This document shows positions 1 through 4,732 of a stretch of DNA of 5,945 nucleotides, in pieces. Made by a program: the position numbers and the translations under genes. Under the pieces are notes generated by a model. That model worked only from the letters and a program-made list of their open reading frames with translations. It made no database searches and had not been told where the DNA came from. Source of the stretch: Deltaproteobacteria bacterium. Its GTDB lineage: Bacteria > Desulfobacterota > Desulfobulbia > Desulfobulbales > BM004. How positions within the stretch are numbered: position 1 is the stretch's first letter; each line of letters opens with the position of its first letter. Location of the stretch: NCBI GenBank assembly GCA_019312685.1, contig JAFDCR010000082.1:1-5945 (forward strand), written 5' to 3'.

Positions 1-1
1 C

Positions 2-1384
2 TTCAAAATCCTCAAATTCAACAGAAAAAGAAATAGTGTCGTAATTTCACGGCGCGCCATTCTCGAAAAGGAACGGGAGAAAATGCGCGATACAATGCGT
101 ACTTCCCTGCAAGAAGGAATGGTTGTGAAAGGTACGGTTACCAATATAACTGATTATGGGCTTTTCATTGATCTCGGCGGCATGGACGGTCTCTGCCATA
201 TTACTGACCTGTCATGGGGCAGGGTGTCCCATCCGGCGAAACTGTATAAGGTTGGGGATGAAATCGATGTAAAGATCCTTAAATATGACCAGGAATCCGA
301 CCGCGTCTCCCTGGGAATCAAACAACTCAGGCCTGATCCGTGGGCTACGGTTACAGAGCGTTATCCCATAGGTTCCAAGACTGTCGGCAAGGTTGTCTCC
401 ATTACCGACTACGGAGTTTTTGTTGAACTCGAAGAAGGTGTTGAGGGTCTGATCCATATCTCTGAAATGACCTGGTCCAAAAAACCGAGGCATCCCTCCA
501 AGCTGGTTGCTGCCGGAGACGAAGTTGAGGTTATGGTGCTCAATATTGAAACGGAGACCAAGCGTATCTCCCTTGGCATGAAACAGCTGCACCCAAATCC
601 CTGGGATCTGGTCAGCGAAAATTACCCGGTCGGCTCCATTATTGAAGGAAAGATTAAGAATATCACTGATTTCGGCATATTCATAGGTATTGAAGAAGGC
701 ATTGACGGTCTTATTCATGTTTCCGACCTGTCCTGGACTGAACGGATCAAGCACCCAACAGAAAAGTATTCCAAGGGTGACACCATTCAGGCTGTAGTTC
801 TTAAGATTGACAGGGAAAATGAACGTTTTTCTCTTGGTATTAAACAGCTAGAGCCTGATCCCTGGCAGGCCGCCCTCAATAATTACCCCAGCAGTGCTAT
901 CGTTGAAGGTACAATCACCAACGTTACGGACTTCGGCATCTTTGTCCAGCTGGAAGAAGGGATTGAAGGACTTGTGCATGTCTCCGAGATCAGCAGGGAG
1001 AAAATTACCACTCCGGTTGGTATGTATAATGTGGGTGACACTCTGCAGGTAAAAGTGATCAACGTTTCCTCCAAAGACAGAAAGATCGGTCTTTCCATCA
1101 AGGCTCTTGATGAGACGAGCGAAGAAGATTCACTCCAGGATTACAAAAAGAAACAATCCTCCGGTCCTTCAACCATCGGTGACCTCATTAAAGAAGAAAT
1201 GGAAAGCAAGGAGAGCTCAACAAAGGGGCCAGACGCTGTCGATGCTGCAGAGACTGATGCTGCCGGCGAACCTGAAGAGGCAAAGGCTGCTGACGAAGGA
1301 GGAACGGAGCCAGAAGCCGAAACCACTGATGCTGATGACGCTGCAGAAGCTGCTGCGGAGGATGCAGAAGAAGAAAAAGAATAG
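2..1384 (+). CDS. rpsA: 30S ribosomal protein S1, 5'-truncated by the window edge
   Basis: S1 is the mRNA-binding protein of the small ribosomal subunit that helps recruit and unfold messages for initiation. The frame is open from base 2 with no start, and the 27 residues before the first ATG (83) are typical S1 sequence, including SVVISRRAILEKERE from the end of domain 2. The ATG at 83 is therefore internal. In the visible 460 residues, four S1 (OB-fold) repeats follow at about 38-109, 124-196, 210-283 and 298-369. They match domains 3-6 of the six-domain E. coli type, each with an ITDYG/VTDFG-like strand, and linkers of the LxPDPW or LHPNPW kind follow the first three. After domain 6 comes a short conserved-looking segment (STIGDLIKEEM, about 390-400), then a 60-residue low-complexity tail with 24 Asp/Glu and 16 Ala. 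The missing N-terminus should hold domain 1 and most of domain 2. sppA follows after 41 bp. Identification is very secure. Confidence 0.97.
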   Translation, partial: FKILKFNRKRNSVVISRRAILEKEREKMRDTMRTSLQEGMVVKGTVTNITDYGLFIDLGGMDGLCHITDLSWGRVSHPAKLYKVGDEIDVKILKYDQESDRVSLGIKQLRPDPWATVTERYPIGSKTVGKVVSITDYGVFVELEEGVEGLIHISEMTWSKKPRHPSKLVAAGDEVEVMVLNIETETKRISLGMKQLHPNPWDLVSENYPVGSIIEGKIKNITDFGIFIGIEEGIDGLIHVSDLSWTERIKHPTEKYSKGDTIQAVVLKIDRENERFSLGIKQLEPDPWQAALNNYPSSAIVEGTITNVTDFGIFVQLEEGIEGLVHVSEISREKITTPVGMYNVGDTLQVKVINVSSKDRKIGLSIKALDETSEEDSLQDYKKKQSSGPSTIGDLIKEEMESKESSTKGPDAVDAAETDAAGEPEEAKAADEGGTEPEAETTDADDAAEAAAEDAEEEKE

Positions 1385-1425
1385 CGTACTGCCATTTTTA
1401 CCTGGTCGTTTCGGATGCACTCCTG

Positions 1426-2340
1426 ATGAGTTCATTTCGTCAAAAACATCCTATTCTTTTAGGACTATTCATATTGACAGGGATATTCTTTCTGTTTTTG
1501 GGAGGAATATCCCTGCTTATCTCATCTTTTATCTCAAATAGTTCCAAAGCTGATATATTTACCAAAAAAGAAGGGGTGGGGGTCGTCGAACTCAAGGGCT
1601 TGATCGTTTCATCAGAGCAGGTCCTTAAACACCTTACGGAATTTAGAAACGACGCCAATGTGAAATCTATAGTGCTGCGCATTGAAAGTCCTGGCGGAGC
1701 CGTAGGTGCGGCACAGGAAATCTACCAGGAAGTACTGCGGACTAACGAGGTTAAACCTGTTATTGCTTCCATGGGTTCCATGGGCGCATCGGGGGGTTAC
1801 TATGCTGCGCTGGGTGCTGAAAACATTATTGCAAATCCCGGAACCATGACCGGCAGTATCGGTGTTATTGTAAAGTTTCCCAACCTAGAAGGCTTATTTG
1901 AAAAAATCGGCTACAAAAGTGAGGTGATAAAAAGCGGCCCTCTCAAAGATGTGGGGGCAAGCAACCGACCTTTGAGTGCTAAAGAACGCAAGCTCATGCA
2001 GGATCTGATCGATAACGTATACGGACAGTTTGTCCGGGATATAGCCGCGGCCAGAGAAATGGATGAAAATACCGTCAAGGGTCTGGCGGACGGCAGGATA
2101 TATACCGGCGAACAGGCCCTTGCTGCCGGACTCATTGACCGCCTTGGGAATTTTACCGACGCCATAACCCTTGCCGCTGAAATGGGCGGACTTGCTGACG
2201 AAGATCCCAGGCTCATCTACCCCAGGGTTGAGCGAAAATTCTCCCTCCTGAATCTCTTGACCAGCGCCGAGCAATCACTTGTAGACAACTTCATCCCGCT
2301 TTATCCCATTCTCTCATTTGAGTGGACCGGGATACAATGA
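1426..2340 (+). CDS. sppA: Signal peptide peptidase SppA, short (36K-type) form
   Basis: SppA is a membrane-anchored serine protease of the ClpP/crotonase fold that degrades leftover signal peptides and other membrane-associated peptides. The 304-residue protein has one N-terminal membrane segment (about 9-37) and then a single protease domain, the length of the Bacillus-type enzyme rather than the double-domain E. coli protein. The family signatures are RIESPGGAVGAAQEIY (85-100), SMGASGGYYAA (118-128) and NPGTMTGSIGV (137-147). By family comparison the nucleophile is Ser122 in ASGGYY and the general base is Lys174 in SGPLKD. Their 52-residue spacing equals that of Ser147/Lys199 in B. subtilis SppA. 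The ATG at 1426 is chosen because it directly precedes the charged head and membrane anchor. Its ribosome binding site is poor (only GGA at 1413-1415), so coupling to rpsA translation 41 bp upstream is possible. ihfB follows after 72 bp with no visible terminator between. Confidence 0.95.
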   Translation: MSSFRQKHPILLGLFILTGIFFLFLGGISLLISSFISNSSKADIFTKKEGVGVVELKGLIVSSEQVLKHLTEFRNDANVKSIVLRIESPGGAVGAAQEIYQEVLRTNEVKPVIASMGSMGASGGYYAALGAENIIANPGTMTGSIGVIVKFPNLEGLFEKIGYKSEVIKSGPLKDVGASNRPLSAKERKLMQDLIDNVYGQFVRDIAAAREMDENTVKGLADGRIYTGEQALAAGLIDRLGNFTDAITLAAEMGGLADEDPRLIYPRVERKFSLLNLLTSAEQSLVDNFIPLYPILSFEWTGIQ

Positions 2341-2402
2341 CTCCTTCTGCCTGAAACACAGAAAGACATAACATACTAAAACTATTAACCTTAATATTGA
2401 AC

Positions 2403-2409
2403 AAGGAAG
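2403..2409 (+). promoter_or_regulatory. Ribosome binding site of ihfB
   Basis: AAGGAAG lies just before the ATG at 2413, with five bases between the GGA core and the start. It fixes the start of the HU/IHF gene, and is clearly stronger than the site in front of sppA, which would allow ihfB to be translated independently. Confidence 0.8.
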
Positions 2410-2412
2410 AAC

Positions 2413-2697
2413 ATGCTAAAACGAGATTTGGTAGAAAAAACAGCTGACAGCCTTGATGGATACTTGAAAAAAGATATAAGCCAGGCTGTTGACATTATAC
2501 TCGAGACCATGACTGAATCCCTTGACCAGGAGAACAGAGTTGAGATCAGGGGGTTTGGCAGCTTTTCGGTGCGTAAAAGAAAAGCGAGACAAACAAAGAA
2601 TCCCAAAACCGGGAAAGTCATGGATATCCCACCCCGAAAGACTTTGCATTTCGCGATGAGCAAATCAGTGAAAGAGGCATTGATTGACAAAAAGTAA
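2413..2697 (+). CDS. ihfB: HU/IHF-family DNA-bending protein, IHF beta-like
   Basis: This 94-residue protein belongs to the bacterial histone-like HU/IHF family, small dimers that bend DNA in the nucleoid and assist recombination, replication and sigma54-dependent promoters. Visible features are the N-terminal helical dimerisation part (1-40), the family core RGFGSFSVRKRKARQ (46-60) and the beta-arm tip NPKTGK (63-68), whose Pro64 would intercalate between base pairs. VEIRGFGSF resembles E. coli IHF-beta (IEIRGFGSF) more than IHF-alpha (GFGNF) or HU, and Glu44 and Arg46, the IHF-beta residues used in sequence-specific recognition, fall at the same residue numbers. The position downstream of rpsA matches the rpsA-ihfB order of enterobacteria, here with sppA inserted. 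The family is certain. The beta assignment is likely, but a specialised HU is not excluded. An IHF-alpha partner would have to be encoded elsewhere. Its end faces the convergent yciO-like gene across 49 bp. Confidence 0.9.
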   Translation: MLKRDLVEKTADSLDGYLKKDISQAVDIILETMTESLDQENRVEIRGFGSFSVRKRKARQTKNPKTGKVMDIPPRKTLHFAMSKSVKEALIDKK

Positions 2698-2746
2698 CTG
2701 CTTTATAACCTCTTTTTTGGATAGATATGAAATAGGCCCGGTTTTA

Positions 2747-3361
2747 CTATAGATAGAACTGGCTGATATCACCTTTACCCTGCCTGAGAATTTCCGGTTC
2801 GTCTCCGGTAAATGAGACAATGGTAGAGGGATCGGGGAAAACTATGCCCCCGTCAATTACAAGATCGACCATATTCCCCAGCAGTTCATCAAACTCGTAA
2901 GCCTCTGAAAGGGGTTCATTTACATTTTCAAGAATGGCGCTGGTTGTAAGTATCGGGTTCCCTAATTCTTCAATAAGAGCCAGGCAGGTATTATTGTCCG
3001 GCACCCTGATGCCCACTGTTTTCTGCTTTGTTATCATTATTTTGGGCACTATTTTGGAAGCGGGAAGGACAAAGGTGAAAGGACCGGGCAGCGCTTTTCT
3101 CATTATGCGGTATGCTGAATTAGATACATGTCCGTAATCACTGACATTCTTCAGGCTTGAGCACATAAAGCTGAACGGTTTGTGCTTAGGCCGCTTTTTG
3201 ATCTGGAATACCTTCTTAATGGCTTTCTGGTTGAAAATATCACAACCAATCCCGTACACTGTATCTGTAGGATAACATATTACCGCCCCGCTTCTGAGTT
3301 TCTCAGCAATCTGGCGTATATGGCGCTGTTGCGGGTTATCTGGATTAATAGAAATTAACAT
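2747..3361 (-). CDS. yciO: Sua5/YciO/YrdC-family protein, YciO-like (putative threonylcarbamoyl-AMP synthase)
   Basis: The family makes threonylcarbamoyl-AMP from threonine, bicarbonate and ATP for the t6A modification of ANN-decoding tRNAs (TsaC/Sua5). YciO is a paralogue of less certain role. The 204-residue length and the opening INPDNPQQR closely match E. coli YciO (IHPDNPQQR), as do FSFMCSSL (63-70), GIRVP (117-121) and the VREG-like end ILRQGKGDIS (191-200). Other hallmarks are YPTDTVYGIGCD (30-41) and LPGPFTFVLP (91-100). Unlike E. coli YciO it keeps the TsaC-type substrate-binding motif IKKRP (54-58, KxR at Lys55 and Arg57). The SAN motif of TsaC is altered to SAI (141-143). The ATG at 3361 is supported by the alignment to YciO, although the ribosome binding site (GAGA-like) is weak. 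The stop TAG is followed directly by a second in-frame stop, TAA. The gene is convergent to ihfB and divergent from ppx. The family is certain; true TsaC function is an inference. Confidence 0.9.
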   Translation of the reverse strand: MLISINPDNPQQRHIRQIAEKLRSGAVICYPTDTVYGIGCDIFNQKAIKKVFQIKKRPKHKPFSFMCSSLKNVSDYGHVSNSAYRIMRKALPGPFTFVLPASKIVPKIMITKQKTVGIRVPDNNTCLALIEELGNPILTTSAILENVNEPLSEAYEFDELLGNMVDLVIDGGIVFPDPSTIVSFTGDEPEILRQGKGDISQFYL

Positions 3362-3408
3362 GGGTTCTCGGGCAAAATTATTATCTTCAAGTAAAACAAC
3401 ACTACTTT

Positions 3409-3436
3409 AGCATAAATACTTTTAATTTTACGCCAA
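3409..3436 (-). promoter_or_regulatory. Candidate sigma70-type promoter of the yciO-like gene
   Basis: On the minus strand TTGGCG (3436-3431, four of six bases of the -35 consensus) is followed after 16 bp by TATGCT (3414-3409, four of six of the -10 consensus). Transcription would begin near 3402 and give a leader of about 40 nt. The surrounding DNA is AT-rich, so chance matches are likely, and this is only a candidate. Confidence 0.35.
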
Positions 3437-3480
3437 GCAGAATAATCAAATAAGATCAACAACTTATTAAAATAATGTCT

Positions 3481-3506
3481 GTCCGCATCTGCTTCACGGT
3501 GCGGAC
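3481..3506 (+). promoter_or_regulatory. Hairpin in the 5' leader of ppx
   Basis: GTCCGCATC (3481-3489) pairs with GGTGCGGAC (3498-3506): nine base pairs including one G-U, seven of them perfect and GC-rich, closing an 8-nt loop (TGCTTCAC). It stands out in an AT-rich spacer. No T-run follows on either strand, so it is not a typical intrinsic terminator. It ends 29 nt before the ppx start and may act as an mRNA-stabilising or regulatory leader structure, or be a protein-binding dyad. The function is unknown. Confidence 0.55.
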
Positions 3507-3535
3507 CAATGTAAACTATTCAGTATGTCGAATCA

Positions 3536-4516
3536 ATGACAATTGCTAACAATATTGCTGCAGGCATAGACCTGGGCTCAAATACTTTCAGACTCCTCAT
3601 TGCTGATTACTCAAAGGGCAATATACAAATTCTTGTAAAAAAACTGGCTTCAGTGCGCTTGGGACGCGGTCTGGAGAAAAACCGGACGCTGCAAAAACAG
3701 GCGATGGATAAAGGATTTGAAGTGCTTAACTTGTTCAGACAGGATCTGGATCATTACCAGCCGAAAAGCATGAGGATCTGCGGAACTGAAGCATTGCGGC
3801 GGGCGAGCAACAGCCCGGAGTTTATTCACAAGGCAAAAGAAATTCTGCAAAGTGATATCGATATTATAAGCGGCGAAGAAGAGGCACACCTAAGCCTCTC
3901 CGGCGCCTTATCCGGATGTGGCGATTTCTCCGGCAACATTCTTCTTATTGATGTAGGAGGCGGTTCCACGGAAATCATACTTTCTGACACCACAAACGGT
4001 GAAACAAGGACTGAAAGTATCGATCTCGGTGTTGTCTGTCTGACAGAAAAATTTTTAACACCACCTGCCTACCAGATAGCGGCCATGGATGCTCTGCTGA
4101 CAGAAAAAATCGGCTCATCCCTGGAAAATTTGCGGCTCGGTAAAGAAAATCCTGCACTATGCATATTAGGCTGCGGCGGTACTGCAACCAGCCTTGCTGC
4201 CCTTGCACTCAACCTCACTTCCTATGATGCATCCCTGGTTCACGGTCACATTCTGCATGATTACGGTTTGCAGCAGCTTTGGAAGAGGTTGGTTGAATTC
4301 TCTGCTGAAGAGCGCAATGAACTTCCATGTCTGGGTGAAGGCCGGGGAGAGATTCTGCCGGCAGGTTTGCGTATATATATGACGCTGTTGAAACTCCTGG
4401 GGCAGGATAGGGTCAGGGTCAGCGACACGGGCCTCCTTGAAGGTATTCTCCTCAGCGCAACTCCCGTTTTTTTCAAAAAGTTGCGTTTCTCAGAGAATTT
4501 TAACCATAAAACTTAG
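3536..4516 (+). CDS. ppx: Exopolyphosphatase / pppGpp phosphohydrolase, Ppx/GppA family, short form
   Basis: Ppx/GppA enzymes belong to the sugar kinase/actin/HSP70 fold. They remove terminal phosphate from inorganic polyphosphate (Ppx) or convert pppGpp to ppGpp (GppA), in the cytoplasm. The 326-residue protein carries AGIDLGSNTFRLLIAD (9-24, first phosphate loop), ICGTEALRRASN (81-92), SGEEEAHLS (112-120, with the likely catalytic glutamate at 115/116), LLIDVGGGSTEIIL (136-149, second phosphate loop) and LGCGGTATSLAAL (211-223). The family C-terminal block GRGEILPAGLRIY (269-281) is also present. It has only the two N-terminal actin-like domains and lacks the C-terminal HD-like extension of the roughly 500-residue E. 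coli enzymes, as is common elsewhere in bacteria. The sequence cannot decide between Ppx and GppA. The ATG at 3536 has no good ribosome binding site, but family alignment supports it and no upstream in-frame start looks better. A terminator follows the stop at once. Confidence 0.92.
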   Translation: MTIANNIAAGIDLGSNTFRLLIADYSKGNIQILVKKLASVRLGRGLEKNRTLQKQAMDKGFEVLNLFRQDLDHYQPKSMRICGTEALRRASNSPEFIHKAKEILQSDIDIISGEEEAHLSLSGALSGCGDFSGNILLIDVGGGSTEIILSDTTNGETRTESIDLGVVCLTEKFLTPPAYQIAAMDALLTEKIGSSLENLRLGKENPALCILGCGGTATSLAALALNLTSYDASLVHGHILHDYGLQQLWKRLVEFSAEERNELPCLGEGRGEILPAGLRIYMTLLKLLGQDRVRVSDTGLLEGILLSATPVFFKKLRFSENFNHKT

Positions 4517-4532
4517 ATAGTTGCGGGAAAAG

Positions 4533-4558
4533 TACTTTGCAATTAGCAAGGTATTTTT
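4533..4558 (+). terminator. Intrinsic terminator of ppx
   Basis: TACTTTGC (4533-4540) pairs with GCAAGGTA (4546-4553) through eight base pairs (one G-U) around the 5-nt loop AATTA. Five T residues (4554-4558) follow at once, and a short A-run precedes the stem. It begins 16 nt after the ppx stop codon. The stem is not GC-rich, so termination may be partial. Confidence 0.75.
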
Positions 4559-4565
4559 GTATAAG
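4537..4565 (+). promoter_or_regulatory. Candidate sigma70-type promoter of guaB, overlapping the ppx terminator
   Basis: TTGCAA (4537-4542, four of six) and TATAAG (4560-4565, five of six) are separated by exactly 17 bp. Transcription would start near 4572, giving a leader of about 160 nt before guaB. The -35 sits inside the terminator hairpin of ppx and the -10 just after its T-run, so the two signals share the same DNA. This is the best promoter match I could find in the spacer. Confidence 0.45.
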
Positions 4566-4732
4566 TGTTGCGTACCATCTGGAAAGAGATACTGCTACTG
4601 TTCATTTCATTTAAAACACTTCTATTTCAGTGGGATTCTGCCATAAACGACTAGGCAGTTAAGTGATTGTATTTTTGTCAGGGCGAGCTCACCGCCACCC
4701 GGCATTCTTATCATTTTTCAAGGAGAGTAAAC
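4566..4732 (+). other. Long untranslated leader region of guaB
   Basis: No ORF is evident here. Visible structure includes a 5-bp perfect stem CTGCC (4638-4642) / GGCAG (4654-4658) with an 11-nt loop, and GGCG (4682-4685) / CGCC (4693-4696) with a 7-nt loop. A more distant 7-bp inverted repeat, AAGTGTT (4563-4569) / AACACTT (4615-4621), overlaps its left end. The decamer GTATTTTTGT occurs at 4551-4560 and again at 4669-4678. I do not recognise a purine riboswitch or a PurR-type operator. A regulatory role is plausible for a guanine-nucleotide gene but is not shown. Confidence 0.4.
4721..4727 (+). promoter_or_regulatory. Ribosome binding site of guaB
   Basis: AGGAGAG, with seven bases between AGGAG and the ATG at 4733, is the strongest Shine-Dalgarno sequence in the window and settles the guaB start. 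Confidence 0.88.

Larger units (their letters stand above)
3362..3535. other. Divergent intergenic region, yciO-like / ppx
   Basis: This 174-bp AT-rich spacer separates two divergent genes, so it must hold at least one promoter. Besides the candidate promoter and hairpin listed separately, there is a 6-bp inverted repeat AATAAG (3449-3454) / CTTATT (3463-3468) with an 8-nt spacer. There is also a -10-like TAAAAT at 3468-3473 for ppx, without a recognisable -35. If that -10 is used, the ppx transcript would start near 3480, directly at the hairpin. No ORF of note is present. Confidence 0.6.

Noticed and set aside
83..85. ATG at 83 as the start of rpsA
   Set aside because: The same frame is open to the window edge and encodes conserved S1 sequence upstream, so the gene begins outside the window.
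212..754. 180-codon minus-strand ORF inside rpsA
   Set aside because: It is antisense to the repeated S1 domains, so its apparent internal repetition is inherited from the real gene.
1107..1541. 144-codon plus-strand ORF spanning the rpsA end and the sppA start
   Set aside because: It is a shifted-frame reading of the repetitive acidic tail and the sppA anchor; the Lys/Arg-rich product resembles no family and conflicts with two certain genes.
2690..2718. Possible terminator after ihfB (T6 at 2713-2718)
   Set aside because: Only A/T-rich pairings such as AAAAAG with CTTTTT around a long loop precede the T-run, so no stable stem supports it.
4580..4596. Sigma54-like TGG...TGCT upstream of guaB
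   Set aside because: The GG and GC are 11 bp apart instead of the required 10, and the remaining consensus bases are absent.
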